Part shown: piece after piece, positions 1 through 10,346 of the stretch
Layout: each line of letters starts with the position of its first letter
Position numbering within the stretch: the first letter of the stretch is position 1
Assembly (NCBI GenBank): GCA_947476485.1
Contig: CANJQU010000023.1
Coordinates: forward strand, 1-46,755
Direction: 5' to 3'
Source of the DNA: Chitinophagaceae bacterium
Lineage (GTDB): Bacteria > Bacteroidota > Bacteroidia > Chitinophagales > Chitinophagaceae
DNA length: 46,755 bases
Program-made: the position numbers and the translations under genes
Notes under the pieces: generated by a model
The model's input: the letters and a program-made list of their open reading frames with translations, nothing else
The model's database searches: none
Told to the model about the DNA's origin: nothing

Positions 1-3000
1 GTAATCCTGGCAACGCGTCGATAAATTCGTCTACCGGCCTTGTGAACGGCTTGATCGGCGGCACAACATCTACCATAACTTATACATTGGGCACGGGTTG
101 TATTATCACTGCCGTGGTTAGTGTCAATCCGCTTCCGGGCGCGATCAATGGTCAGTTGGATATTTGCAGCGGCAATACTTCACAGTTGACAGATCTTACA
201 CCCGGCGGTACCTGGAGCTCCAGCAATCCTGCCGTCGCCTCGATAGACGTACTCACCGGCCTGGCAACAGCCGTTGTTTCGTCTGGTATCCCCGTTACTT
301 GTACAATTACATATACTTTGCCAACGGGTTGTATTACCACAGCCATAGTAACGGTAGAACCACTGCCGGCTAACATAACAGGTGTATTGTCGGTATGCGT
401 TGGTGCAACCACTACATTAAGCGATGCAACACCGGGTGGTACCTGGAGCAGTGGTAACCCTGCCATTGCTACAGTATCTGCAGGTGGTGTTGTAACGGGT
501 ATTTTCTCATTGGGAGCTTCCACGGTCATCATTACCTATACTGCGCCAACCGGCTGTATCGCTACTGCGATCGTGACCGTAAATTCACTTCCAAGCGCTA
601 TTCTTGGTACGCTTACAGTGTGCCAGGGCTATACAACTCAGCTATCGGATGCTACTATTGGCGGCACCTGGTCCAGCGGTTCCACCGGTATTGCAACAGT
701 AAACGTTTCTACCGGTCTTGTTACCGGTGTACTAACTGGCTCAACATCTCTGGCAACTGCAACAATAACTTATACTATGCCGACCGGCTGTACCACTACA
801 GCAGTAGTTACGGTTAATCCAAATCCAACTCCAATTCTGCCTCCGGCACCCCGCGTATGTGTAGGGTCTACGATCATTCTCAGCGATGCTACAGTTGGCG
901 GGATCTGGTCTGGCAGTAATTCAATAATAGCCACTGTTGGTTCCGGCACTGGTGCTGTAACAGGTAATAGTGCAGGTATATTCGTTGATACTTATACACT
1001 CGCAACAGGCTGCTATGTAACTACCCTCGTAACTGTTAATCCATTGCCAAGTGCAATACTAGGTACTCTTACCGTATGTGAAGGGTCGACTACACAACTC
1101 TCTGATGTTACTCCGGGTGGTACCTGGACCAGCGGTACGGTTACGAACGCAACTGTATCAAGTACCGGCCTTGTTACCGGAATAGTTGGTGGACTTGTTG
1201 GCACTACGGCTACTATCTCTTATACATTGACCAGTACCGGTTGCGCGGCAACAGCTATTGTTACCGTACAGCCAATACCGGATGTTATAAACGGTACACT
1301 CACAGTTTGTGTGGGCCTGGTTACAACACTTACAGATGCCATAGCCGGCGGAGTATGGCTAAGCAGCGATCCGTTTGTTGCCCAGATTCCCGTTCCCGGT
1401 GTAGGCGATGTTACCGGTATGTCAGCAGGGACTGCGATCATTACTTATGAATTTGCTGCAACAGGCTGTATGGTAAATGCAGTAGTCACCGTAAATCCGG
1501 TGCCTGGCAGTATCAATGGTGTATTAACGGTTTGTACCGGCTCGACTACTGCACTCACTGATGCTACTTCTGGTGGCACATGGAGCAGCAGCAACCCTGC
1601 AACTGCAACTGTTTCAAGTACGGGTGTGGTGACCGGCGGTATTTCCGGAACATCTATTATCACTTATGCACTGCCAACAGGCTGTCTTGCTACGGCTATA
1701 GTGACCGTTAATCCAAACCCTGCGCCAATTGTAGGCGGTACAGGAGTTTGTATCGGAGCTACGATCGCATTAACAGATATCACGCCCGGTGGTACATGGA
1801 CTACCAGCAATCCTTCTATTGGCACTGTCAGCAGCACAGGTGTGGTAACGGGTATAGCTTCCGGGTCTATTAATGTGACCTATGCTTTGCCTACCGGATG
1901 TAATTCGATACTAACAGTGAACGTAAGTTCTATACCTCCGCCAATTACAGGTACTACTTCTATATGCCTTGGCAGCAGTGTCTTGCTTACTGACCTGCTG
2001 GCTGGCGGCACATGGAGCAGCAGCAACCCTGCTGTGGCCACTGTGGATCCATTTGGTGTAACGACCGGCACAGGTGTTGGTACTGCTACGATCACATACG
2101 CACCGCCAACGGGCTGTGTGGGCACTATAGTGGTAACTGTTTACCCAACACCGGCAATACCTACCGGCAGCCCATTGTTTGTATGCGTAGGCCTTACAAC
2201 AACACTTAATGATGCCACCCCGGGTGGTACCTGGAGCAGCGGCGATCCGTCCATAGGGACCGTTGTCGATGTAACAGGAGTAGTAACCGGTGTATCGGGC
2301 GGCACAGTCGTTATCTCGTACACCATGCCTACCTACTGTTATTCAACAGTAATAGTCACCGTAAATAATAATCCAGGGGCCATAAACGGCAATGCGAATG
2401 TTTGCCTGGGTGGTTCAACAATACTCGCAAGCGGTCCTCCCGGAGGCACGTGGTCAGCAACTTCCGGCACCGGATCTGTTTCTTTCCCTGGTAGTACTAC
2501 ATCACCGGTGGTGGTAGTAACGGGTGCTACGCTTGGTACAGCCACAGTCACTTATACCATGCCAACGGGCTGTATTGCCACAGTTGTGGTAACCATCAAT
2601 CCGAATCCTTTACCGGTTACGGGCACTGCAGTAATATGCGTGGGCGGCACGACTGCATTGACAAGCGCCACTACGGGTGGCACCTGGAGCAGTGGCGCCA
2701 GCGGTGTTGCTACGGTAACATCTTCCGGACTGGTAACAGGTGTGGGCGCAGGCACGGCTGCAATAATATATACAGGGGCAGGCGGCTGTACGAGCACGCT
2801 GACCGTAACGGTTAATCCATTACCACCAGCGATCACCGGTGTTACAACGGTCTGCATGGGCTTTACCACGCAACTGTCGAATACTTCACCGGGTGGTACC
2901 TGGAGCAGCAGTAACCCGGGCAATGCAAGTATAGACCCATTGGGACTGGTAACCGGCGTAACCGGAAACAGCTCCGCAACAATCACTTATACATCTGCCG

Positions 3001-6000
3001 CAGGCTGTATTGCCACAGTGGTAGTCAGCGTTAACGACACACCTACACCGATCATCGGATCCTTGAGTATTTGTATTGGTACGTGCACTACGTTAACAGA
3101 CGGTTCATTTGGCGGAACATGGATAAGTAACACACCTGCTGTTGCCAGCGCCGGTTTCTTCACTGGTGTTGTGTGCGGTATTAGTGCCGGTACTTCGACC
3201 ATTACTTATGCATTCAGCACCGGCTGTTATACTACTTCCGTGCTTACGGTTAATCCTAACCCGACCGCAATACTTGGAAGCCTCGGTGTATGTGAGGGTG
3301 CAACTACCCAGCTTACCGATGCTACAGGCGGCGGTGTATGGAGCATCAGCAATAGTAATGCAACGATCGATGTTGTTGGTTTAGTGACCGGCGTAACCGC
3401 AGGTACAGCAACTGTTACTTATACATCGGCGGCCGGCTGCTTTGCTACTGCAATGGTAACCGTGTATCCAATACCTGCGCCTATCACAGGCACCCTGAGC
3501 GTATGCGAAGGCTTAACAACTACCTTGTCTGATGCCACCGCAGGCGGCACATGGGCCAGCAGCGATGTATTGATCTCTACCATCGACATAAGTTCCGGTA
3601 TTGCTACCGGTATCAGTGCAGGTACTGTAACCGATACTTATACCATTGCATTCGGCTGTTATGTAACTGCTGTGCTTACGGTAAATCCGTTGCCTGCTGC
3701 TATTTCCGGTCCGCTTGCTGTGTGTGTTGGCCTCACCACCACGCTTAGCGATGCTATCACCGGCGGCACATGGAGCGCCAGCTCAGCGACAATATCAATC
3801 GGCTCATCATCCGGTGTAGTAACCGGCGTTAGTGTAGGTACTGCCAACGTAACATATACTTTGCCTACCGGCTGTATCATGACGGCTGTAGTAACTGTAA
3901 ACCCATTGCCGCAGCCTATCAGCGGAAACAAGGTATTGTGTGCAGGTACTACTACCGCATTAACCGATACAACAACAGGTGGCATATGGACTTCCTCCGC
4001 TCCTGGAATAGGGACAATTGATCCATCAACAGGTGTGTTCACCGGAATCTCCGGTGGTACAACGATCGTTACTTATACACTTTCCACTGGCTGTATCAAC
4101 ACGGCTGTGATCACCGTAAATCCGGTACCTGCAAACATATCGGGTACGCTGGTTGTATGCGTTGGCGCAACCACCACCCTTACTGATGCTACCGGTGGCG
4201 GCTTCTGGTACAGCAGCATACCTCCGCTGGCTACAATAGGCTCTTCATCGGGCATAGTAACAGGCGTGTCGGCTGGTACTGTAGAGATAACGTATATACT
4301 GCCTTCACCTACAGGCTGCCAGACAACAGCTATATTAACTGTTAATCCAATTCCGGCGCCGATAAACGGAGCGTCTGAGATATGTGTGTTTACAAGCACA
4401 TTGCTCACAGATGCATCTCCGGGCGGCGTATGGAGTGCAGCTTCGGTGCTCATCTCCGGCGGCAGCGCTACCGGCCTTGTGTATGGTGGTTTGGTTGGTA
4501 CAGGTACTTCTACTTATACATTCCCGGCTACGGGTTGTTATGTGACCCACATAGTGACTGTCGATCCGTTACCTGCACCTATATCAGGAACGCTTGAAGT
4601 ATGTGTTGGTTTAACGACCACATTGTCTGATGACTCACTTGGCGGCACATGGAGTACCGCTTCTGCAGCGATAGCAACAATTACCTCTGCCGGCGGTGTA
4701 GCAACCGGCGTAGCCGCAGGTACTACTGATGTTACTTACACCAGCGCACAGGGATGTGTCGTATCAGCCGTGCTTACTGTTGATCCGTTGCCAACACCGA
4801 TACTCGGCTCTTCAGCGGTCTGCATAGGCGCAACAATGACCCTGAGTGATCTTACCGCAGGCGGTACGTGGAGCAGCAGTGATGCATTGATAGCGCCTGT
4901 CTCCAGCGGTGGTGTTGTTTCCGGTAATAACTTAGGCACTGCTACAATTACTTATACTATACCAACCGGTTGTTATGTAACACGGATAGTAACCGTAAAT
5001 AAAGTACCTGCGAACATACTTGGTAACCTCACCGTATGTGTGGGCCTCACTACACTGCTCAGCGATACAACCGCAGGCGGAGTATGGAGCAGCAGCACAG
5101 GCGCTATCGGAACCATAGGTTCAACTTCGGGTGTGGTAATGGGTATTTCCGGTGGAACTACCACGATCACTTATAGTGTGGCTTCCAGTTGCTTCACCAC
5201 AGCAATAGTAACCGTGAATCCTTTGCCATCAGCTATCCTGGGTTCACGCGATCTGTGTATCGGGTTTACCTCGGCGCTTTCTGATCTTGCCGGGGGCGGA
5301 ACATGGTCAAGCAGTGATACTAACGTGGCAACTATTGGCTCAGGCACCGGCATAGTATTCGCCGATACCGTGGGTACTGCTACGATCACTTATACACTTC
5401 CTACCGGTTGTATCACCACCGCAGTGGTAACTGTGTATCCGATACCTGCACCCATCAGCGGCAGCAACAAGGTATGTCTTGGTGCAACCGTAACTCTGAG
5501 TGATATTACACCAGGTGGTTTGTGGAGCAGCAGTAATCCTTCTATAGCTCCTGTAACCTCCGGAGGAGTAGTAACCGGCCTGTCGATCGGTACTGCTACG
5601 ATCACTTATTCACCGGCTGTAGGTTGTGTAGTGACGGTTACAATGACCGTCAACCCGAACCCTGCACCGTTTACCATCTTCGGCGGTGGCAGCTATTGCC
5701 AGGGCGGCGCCGGTGTTCCGATCGGCCTCGATGGCTCTAACGTGGGTATCAGCTACCTGTTGTTCTACGACTCTTCTGCTACGGGCTTCCTTGCCGGTAC
5801 CGGTGATACGCTGAACTTTGGCCTGCTTACTGTTCCCGGTACTTATACCGTACTTGCCACAGGCACTACCAGCGGATGTATGACCGGTATGACCGGCTCT
5901 GTTTCGGTTGTTGTGATACCAACGGTGAACCCGACGGTAACCATTGTATCGAATTTGGGAGACACCGTATGCCCGGGCACCTCAGTGACTTTCTCAGTGA

Positions 6001-7025
6001 TCGCAACACCTGCAGGAACAATGACAACAACGCCTACATTCATGTGGTCGGTTAACGGTACCAATGTGAGCACCGCCAGCACTTACACCTTCATACCTGC
6101 TAATGGCGATGTGGTGAAAGTGATCATGAACAGCGGCGCCATCTGTATATTCCCGACTGCCGCAATGGATACGCTCAGAATGGTCGTAAGACAGATCGGT
6201 GTGCCGTTGGTTAACGTTACTGTTGATCCGGGAGACACGGTCTGCGAGTTTGCTTCTGCAACCTATACTGCTACACCTACGTTCGGAGGATATACGCCTC
6301 AGTATACCTGGATAGTAAATAATGCAGTTGCGGGTACGGGCAGCGTATTCTCCTATGCTCCGGCAGAAGGTGATGTGGTTTATGTGAAAATGCTCACCAG
6401 CTACCAATGTGCAACTACGGATACCGCATACAGCAATGTGGTGCACATGCACATAATGCCATTGATCATACCGCACATCGATATCGTTCCGCATCCTGGC
6501 TTCAGTGTGGTGGAAGGACAACCTGATACGTTGACCACCGTTATCGCGAATGCCGGATCCAGCCCGACCTATCAGTGGCTGATCAATGGAGTGCCTGTTC
6601 CGGGTGCTACTAATGCAACCTATATCAGCAGCTCGTTCCATAACTACGACTCAGTGACCTGTATGCTTACCAGCAGCGGTTATTGCGCGGGTATATCAAC
6701 GTTCGACTGGGTATACATAACCGTGATACCGGTGGGTGTGCATGATGTACAGTACGTGGGCGTAGGTGATATAAGGCTCATACCTAACCCGACCAGCGGA
6801 GCAGTGACCGTGAAGGGCACATTGTCTACAACAGTGGATGAAGAACTCCACCTTGAAGTAACAGACATGCTTGGCCAGATCGTTTACAGGAGCAAATTCA
6901 GGTCTGATAAAGGCAAGATAAATGAACAGGTGCTGCTTGGCGATAACCTTGCCAACGGAATGTATATCCTGAACATAAGCAGCGGATCCGATAACAAGGC
7001 ATTCCATTTTGTTCTGGAACGTTAA
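1..7025 (+). CDS. Giant secreted Ig-like repeat protein with T9SS sorting domain (5' end outside window)
   Basis: The reading frame is open from the first full codon at position 3, so the N-terminus lies upstream of the window; the GTG at 42 is internal. About 2,340 codons are visible. From about 126 to 5658 there are 25 complete repeats of about 74 residues, each with the pattern P-x-P-x-x-I-x-G, V-C-x-G, T-T-x-L-x-D, GGTWSS, ATV, G-V-V-T-G, I-T-Y-T and P-T-G-C. They resemble bacterial Ig-like group 2 (BIG2) domains, and each unit has two conserved cysteines. After the repeats come a divergent unit and three further Ig/PKD-like modules with W-x-V-N-G or W-L-I-N-G cores. The last ~85 residues (IPNPTSG ... 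GMYILNIS) are a type A T9SS C-terminal sorting domain. Expected product: a cell-surface or secreted, possibly adhesive, protein exported through SprA/PorU machinery. Adhesion is inference. Confidence 0.9.
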   Translation, partial: NPGNASINSSTGLVNGLIGGTTSTITYTLGTGCIITAVVSVNPLPGAINGQLDICSGNTSQLTDLTPGGTWSSSNPAVASIDVLTGLATAVVSSGIPVTCTITYTLPTGCITTAIVTVEPLPANITGVLSVCVGATTTLSDATPGGTWSSGNPAIATVSAGGVVTGIFSLGASTVIITYTAPTGCIATAIVTVNSLPSAILGTLTVCQGYTTQLSDATIGGTWSSGSTGIATVNVSTGLVTGVLTGSTSLATATITYTMPTGCTTTAVVTVNPNPTPILPPAPRVCVGSTIILSDATVGGIWSGSNSIIATVGSGTGAVTGNSAGIFVDTYTLATGCYVTTLVTVNPLPSAILGTLTVCEGSTTQLSDVTPGGTWTSGTVTNATVSSTGLVTGIVGGLVGTTATISYTLTSTGCAATAIVTVQPIPDVINGTLTVCVGLVTTLTDAIAGGVWLSSDPFVAQIPVPGVGDVTGMSAGTAIITYEFAATGCMVNAVVTVNPVPGSINGVLTVCTGSTTALTDATSGGTWSSSNPATATVSSTGVVTGGISGTSIITYALPTGCLATAIVTVNPNPAPIVGGTGVCIGATIALTDITPGGTWTTSNPSIGTVSSTGVVTGIASGSINVTYALPTGCNSILTVNVSSIPPPITGTTSICLGSSVLLTDLLAGGTWSSSNPAVATVDPFGVTTGTGVGTATITYAPPTGCVGTIVVTVYPTPAIPTGSPLFVCVGLTTTLNDATPGGTWSSGDPSIGTVVDVTGVVTGVSGGTVVISYTMPTYCYSTVIVTVNNNPGAINGNANVCLGGSTILASGPPGGTWSATSGTGSVSFPGSTTSPVVVVTGATLGTATVTYTMPTGCIATVVVTINPNPLPVTGTAVICVGGTTALTSATTGGTWSSGASGVATVTSSGLVTGVGAGTAAIIYTGAGGCTSTLTVTVNPLPPAITGVTTVCMGFTTQLSNTSPGGTWSSSNPGNASIDPLGLVTGVTGNSSATITYTSAAGCIATVVVSVNDTPTPIIGSLSICIGTCTTLTDGSFGGTWISNTPAVASAGFFTGVVCGISAGTSTITYAFSTGCYTTSVLTVNPNPTAILGSLGVCEGATTQLTDATGGGVWSISNSNATIDVVGLVTGVTAGTATVTYTSAAGCFATAMVTVYPIPAPITGTLSVCEGLTTTLSDATAGGTWASSDVLISTIDISSGIATGISAGTVTDTYTIAFGCYVTAVLTVNPLPAAISGPLAVCVGLTTTLSDAITGGTWSASSATISIGSSSGVVTGVSVGTANVTYTLPTGCIMTAVVTVNPLPQPISGNKVLCAGTTTALTDTTTGGIWTSSAPGIGTIDPSTGVFTGISGGTTIVTYTLSTGCINTAVITVNPVPANISGTLVVCVGATTTLTDATGGGFWYSSIPPLATIGSSSGIVTGVSAGTVEITYILPSPTGCQTTAILTVNPIPAPINGASEICVFTSTLLTDASPGGVWSAASVLISGGSATGLVYGGLVGTGTSTYTFPATGCYVTHIVTVDPLPAPISGTLEVCVGLTTTLSDDSLGGTWSTASAAIATITSAGGVATGVAAGTTDVTYTSAQGCVVSAVLTVDPLPTPILGSSAVCIGATMTLSDLTAGGTWSSSDALIAPVSSGGVVSGNNLGTATITYTIPTGCYVTRIVTVNKVPANILGNLTVCVGLTTLLSDTTAGGVWSSSTGAIGTIGSTSGVVMGISGGTTTITYSVASSCFTTAIVTVNPLPSAILGSRDLCIGFTSALSDLAGGGTWSSSDTNVATIGSGTGIVFADTVGTATITYTLPTGCITTAVVTVYPIPAPISGSNKVCLGATVTLSDITPGGLWSSSNPSIAPVTSGGVVTGLSIGTATITYSPAVGCVVTVTMTVNPNPAPFTIFGGGSYCQGGAGVPIGLDGSNVGISYLLFYDSSATGFLAGTGDTLNFGLLTVPGTYTVLATGTTSGCMTGMTGSVSVVVIPTVNPTVTIVSNLGDTVCPGTSVTFSVIATPAGTMTTTPTFMWSVNGTNVSTASTYTFIPANGDVVKVIMNSGAICIFPTAAMDTLRMVVRQIGVPLVNVTVDPGDTVCEFASATYTATPTFGGYTPQYTWIVNNAVAGTGSVFSYAPAEGDVVYVKMLTSYQCATTDTAYSNVVHMHIMPLIIPHIDIVPHPGFSVVEGQPDTLTTVIANAGSSPTYQWLINGVPVPGATNATYISSSFHNYDSVTCMLTSSGYCAGISTFDWVYITVIPVGVHDVQYVGVGDIRLIPNPTSGAVTVKGTLSTTVDEELHLEVTDMLGQIVYRSKFRSDKGKINEQVLLGDNLANGMYILNISSGSDNKAFHFVLER
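126..5658 (+). repeat. 25 tandem ~222-bp repeats coding Ig-like domains
   Basis: Twenty-five in-frame units of about 210-225 bases follow each other without linkers, and a partial unit precedes them at the window start. Units are diverged at DNA level, with no two adjacent copies identical over their length, so the array is old or has been diversifying. The conserved cores are V-C-x-G near the start and P-T-G-C near the end of each unit. The repeat boundary is arbitrary; here it is set at N-P-x-P. Confidence 0.9.
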
Positions 7026-7048
7026 ATAATATCATCCTTAATACAAGT

Positions 7049-7085
7049 GAGGCTGCTTCTTCAAAAAGGCAGCCTCTCTTTTTTT
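7049..7085 (+). terminator. Rho-independent terminator after the giant repeat gene
   Basis: GAGGCTGC (7049-7056) pairs perfectly with GCAGCCTC (7069-7076) across a 12-base loop and is followed by a T-rich run (7077-7085). It lies 24 bases after the stop codon. Confidence 0.8.
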
Positions 7086-7187
7086 GGAGTGGCAAGTGAT
7101 ATATTTTCGCCAAACTGCTATTTGTAGTACAACCTATTTATGAACCCTCACTAAAAATCCCTTATTTTACACTACAATCCAAATTAC

Positions 7188-8093
7188 ATGATAAGCATCC
7201 GCAACATCGTTAAGCAGTATGCCAGCCACCGGGCGCTCGACGATGTAAGTATGGAAATAGAAAAGGGAAAGGTTTTTGGCCTGCTGGGGCCTAATGGCGC
7301 AGGCAAGACATCGCTGATACGCATCATCAACCATATTACGGCGCCGGATTCCGGCCAGGTATTATTCGACGGGCAACCGTTGATGCAGACGCATGTTGAC
7401 CGCATAGGCTACCTGCCAGAGGAGCGGGGACTGTATAAGAAGATGGAGATAGGTGAGCAGATACTCTACCTTGCCCGACTTAAAGGTCTGAGCAGGGCCG
7501 AGGCCGTGAAACGGGCGAAATACTGGTTTGAAAAACTGGAGATACAGAGCTGGTGGAACAAGAAGATAGAAGAGCTTTCAAAAGGCATGCAGCAAAAGGC
7601 GCAGTTTGTAGCCACCGTGTTGCATGAGCCCGAACTGCTGATACTCGATGAGCCATTCACCGGTTTTGATCCCGTGAATGCAGATGTCATAAAAAATGAG
7701 ATACTGGAATTGAACAGGAAGGGCGCAACAGTGATCTTCTCTACCCATCGCATGGAGAGCGTGGAAGAGCTGTGCGATTCCATAGCCTTGCTCCACTTAT
7801 CGCATAAACTACTTGACGGCAAGGTAAAGACGATCAGAAACTCATACCGCAACGGCACCTACGTGCTGGAGTATGAGGGTGATAAAGTTCTGATGAATGG
7901 AGGTATGCCATTCTCCGTATTGCAGGAGACAAGCCTGGATGGCTACCAGCAGATAAAGCTGAAACTGAACTACGGCGCTAAAGTAAATGATGTACTGCAC
8001 TACATGCTACCGCAGGCAAATATAAATAAGCTGGAGGAAGTGGTGCCCACCATGAACGAAATATTTATTCAAACAGTAGGCAATTCAAAATAA
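7188..8093 (+). CDS. ABC transporter ATP-binding protein (NatA-like)
   Basis: A 301-residue ATPase subunit of an ABC exporter. Visible motifs: Walker A GPNGAGKTS near residue 34, Q-loop region YLPEERGLYKKM, signature LSKGM, Walker B LLILDEPFTGFDP, and the switch histidine in STHRMES. The C-terminal ~80 residues beyond the nucleotide-binding domain match the extension typical of NatA-type ATPases (DUF4162-like). It is followed after 6 bases by a matching ABC-2 permease, so the two form one transport unit. NatA/NatB relatives extrude sodium or drugs, but the substrate here cannot be inferred. ATG at 7188 is the first start in frame and gives a full-length domain. Confidence 0.88.
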   Translation: MISIRNIVKQYASHRALDDVSMEIEKGKVFGLLGPNGAGKTSLIRIINHITAPDSGQVLFDGQPLMQTHVDRIGYLPEERGLYKKMEIGEQILYLARLKGLSRAEAVKRAKYWFEKLEIQSWWNKKIEELSKGMQQKAQFVATVLHEPELLILDEPFTGFDPVNADVIKNEILELNRKGATVIFSTHRMESVEELCDSIALLHLSHKLLDGKVKTIRNSYRNGTYVLEYEGDKVLMNGGMPFSVLQETSLDGYQQIKLKLNYGAKVNDVLHYMLPQANINKLEEVVPTMNEIFIQTVGNSK

Positions 8094-8099
8094 CAGGCA

Positions 8100-9419
8100 A
8101 TGAACAAAATACTACTGATCATACAAAGAGAGTACCTGTCAAGGGTAAAGAAGAAGTCGTTTATTGTAATGACATTTCTTGTACCGGTGATGTTCATTGG
8201 CATGATAGCGCTTATCGCTTTTATCTCCGTAAAGCAAAACGATTTCAGCGATAAGAAGAAGATCGAAGTGGCTGACGAAAGCGGCCGTTTCATAGGCAAG
8301 TTAAAGAGCGACAATACCGTAGCTTACACCGCAGCAAAAGATAATGCTACGGCCAAAAGCAGCTTCATAAAAGATGGCTATGATTATCTCCTGTACATTC
8401 CTGCATCTATGACCGGAATTCAACTGCTGGGCGAAAAGAAGGCAGGGCCCATGACCAGCGGTAAGATTGAAGACGAGTTAACGAACATCATCCGTGCCCA
8501 GCGCCTTGCTGAAGCAGGCATAGACAGCGCAGTGCTCGCAAAAGCTCAGAGATCTGTAAGCATAGCCTCTATGCAAGTGACCGAAAATGGCGTGAAAGAC
8601 GCGCACGCCTGGGTGGCCTATGGCGTAGGGTTTTTATGCGCATTTCTTATCTACCTGAGCTTGTTCATTTATGGCACACAGGTAATGCGCGGTGTGATAG
8701 AAGAGAAAGTGAGCCGCATTGTGGAGGTGATCATTTCATCTGTTAAACCCTTTCAGCTGATGCTGGGAAAGATAATAGGTGTGGGTATGGTAGGGCTGAC
8801 ACAGTTCATACTATGGATAGCTATTTCCATAGGCTTATCGATGGCAGGTGGCACGGCCCTGATGAAAACCGGCATGAAGGCCAAAACGGAGCAGATATCG
8901 CAAATGCAGCATACGTCTGTCGATGGTACTGCTGTGACGGCAAATCCCGCCGCTGATGATATGACCGGCGTAATGCAGGATATAGCAGGCATCCCAGTTG
9001 CTTACACACTCGGTTGCTTCCTGTTCTACTTCCTGTTTGGCTATTTGTTATACAGCGCCATTTTCGCCGCAGTAGGTTCGGCGGTGGACAATGAAACGGA
9101 GACGCAGCAGTTTATGCTGCCGATCACCTTGCCGCTGATATTTACTTTTGCGCTGGCGCAAAGCTTTATTATCAATAATCCCGATAGCTCACTCTCCGTA
9201 TGGCTTTCGATGATTCCCTTCACATCGCCTATTGCAATGATGATACGGATACCTTTCGGCGTGCCGGCATGGCAGCTTGCATTGTCCATGTTGTTCATGG
9301 TGCTTGGTTTCCTGTTTACTACCTGGGTGGCAGCGCGTATATACCGTGTAGGTATACTTATGTATGGCAAGAAGGCCAGCTACAAGGAGCTTGCTAAATG
9401 GTTCATGTATAAAGAGTAA
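8100..9419 (+). CDS. ABC-2 type transporter permease (NatB-like)
   Basis: A 439-residue membrane subunit paired with the upstream ATPase (6-base gap). An N-terminal membrane helix (about residues 22-43, rich in Val, Met and Ile) is followed by a ~130-residue extracytoplasmic region. A cluster of about five helices starts near residue 175 (AYGVGFLCAFLIYLSLFIYG). The sequence RGVIEEKVSRIVEVIISSVKPFQLMLGK matches in order the conserved cytoplasmic stretch of NatB/ABC-2 permeases. A Met/Gln/Thr-rich insert lies near residues 255-300. The polypeptide ends in a basic cytoplasmic tail. Substrate unknown. Confidence 0.87.
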   Translation: MNKILLIIQREYLSRVKKKSFIVMTFLVPVMFIGMIALIAFISVKQNDFSDKKKIEVADESGRFIGKLKSDNTVAYTAAKDNATAKSSFIKDGYDYLLYIPASMTGIQLLGEKKAGPMTSGKIEDELTNIIRAQRLAEAGIDSAVLAKAQRSVSIASMQVTENGVKDAHAWVAYGVGFLCAFLIYLSLFIYGTQVMRGVIEEKVSRIVEVIISSVKPFQLMLGKIIGVGMVGLTQFILWIAISIGLSMAGGTALMKTGMKAKTEQISQMQHTSVDGTAVTANPAADDMTGVMQDIAGIPVAYTLGCFLFYFLFGYLLYSAIFAAVGSAVDNETETQQFMLPITLPLIFTFALAQSFIINNPDSSLSVWLSMIPFTSPIAMMIRIPFGVPAWQLALSMLFMVLGFLFTTWVAARIYRVGILMYGKKASYKELAKWFMYKE

Positions 9420-9427
9420 GCAAGGTA

Positions 9428-9496
9428 GCAGATAGTAATTAGTAGATAGTAACTAGTAGATAGTAATTAGTAGATGGTAATTTGGTAGATAGTCAG
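9428..9496. repeat. Short tandem 14-mer repeat in intergenic DNA
   Basis: About four and a half imperfect copies of a 14-base unit (GTAGATAGTAATTA) run from 9428, with unit starts at 9428, 9442, 9456 and 9470 and a fifth, shifted by one base, at 9485. It is AT-rich and lies between the permease and the outer-membrane gene. No function is evident; slippage-prone DNA is the simplest reading. Confidence 0.75.
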
Positions 9497-9574
9497 GAGT
9501 TTTTGGAATGTTTTGGGAGATGGAATAAGATCGGCAGGCAACAAAATCCTGATAAAAACGTTAGCTAAGACAAA

Positions 9575-10291
9575 ATGAGAAAGTATTTACTCCGGATAGT
9601 GTCTATATTTTGTGTATTACTTTTTACAATAGATAGTAGTGCGCAACTGGAAGTCTCATCTGGTTTTGAGGTCAGTTACCCCCAGCTCATCAACAGTAAT
9701 AATACAAAGATGAACTTTGGCCAGATCACTTTTGGCGTGCGCGCAGGCGTAGCCTATAAGCCTCATGACACGCAGTTTTTCCCAATACTTAATGCCTCGT
9801 TTGGCAGGACAAGGTTACCGCTAAAGCAGTTCGGCACAAACGTTGCGGTGCTCAATTTTAACTACCTCAATGTAATGCTCAATGAAAATTATGTGATCAC
9901 TATGCCCCGCAGCGAAGTTTATATTTACGGAGGCGTTGGTTTTTCTTACCTGATGAACAAAGGTGTTCAGGTAGCCGGCCGCTATGGAGAGACGATGAAA
10001 GCTTCGATAGACTCTACTAAAAATGTCAACAATGTGTTCCCGGCAATGAACATCGGCTTCGAGTACAACTACGGTGAGTCGGCGGGCAAAGACCTTTACC
10101 TGACCATGGGGATCAATTTCCAGTATATTCTCCTGCTGAAGGAAAGAAACACCTATTATGTAAGTGTGGCAGCTCCCGGAAACAACTATCACACATACCA
10201 GTCCAACCTCACTGGTAACGTGATAAGCCCGGGATTTTACATTGCGATACATTATGTCTTCCGTAAAAAGAAACACAGCTTTTACCTTTAG
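9575..10291 (+). CDS. Outer-membrane beta-barrel protein (PorT-like fold)
   Basis: A 238-residue predicted outer-membrane protein. Residues 1-24 form a signal peptide (basic MRK, hydrophobic IVSIFCVLLFTI, cleavage after SSA). The mature part has alternating hydrophobic/polar strands (FGQITFGVRAGVAYK, FNYLNVMLNENYVI, VYIYGGVGFSYLM, LYLTMGINFQYILL) and ends GFYIAIHYVF, with an aromatic residue near the C-terminus as in barrels. Length and layout fit the small 8-strand barrels common in Bacteroidota (outer membrane protein beta-barrel domain). It sits alone, with 156 bases upstream and 83 downstream. Ligand and role unknown. Confidence 0.7.
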   Translation: MRKYLLRIVSIFCVLLFTIDSSAQLEVSSGFEVSYPQLINSNNTKMNFGQITFGVRAGVAYKPHDTQFFPILNASFGRTRLPLKQFGTNVAVLNFNYLNVMLNENYVITMPRSEVYIYGGVGFSYLMNKGVQVAGRYGETMKASIDSTKNVNNVFPAMNIGFEYNYGESAGKDLYLTMGINFQYILLLKERNTYYVSVAAPGNNYHTYQSNLTGNVISPGFYIAIHYVFRKKKHSFYL

Positions 10292-10346
10292 GTTTTGCCT
10301 GACCAAAATCATCCGCGGTATGTAGATGTATTTTTCCTTAAATCGC

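Noticed and set aside
126-5658. Regularly spaced ~222-base repeats suggestive of a repeat array such as CRISPR
   Set aside because: The units are coding, far too long, diverged, and lack short identical repeats with unique spacers; they encode Ig-like domains.
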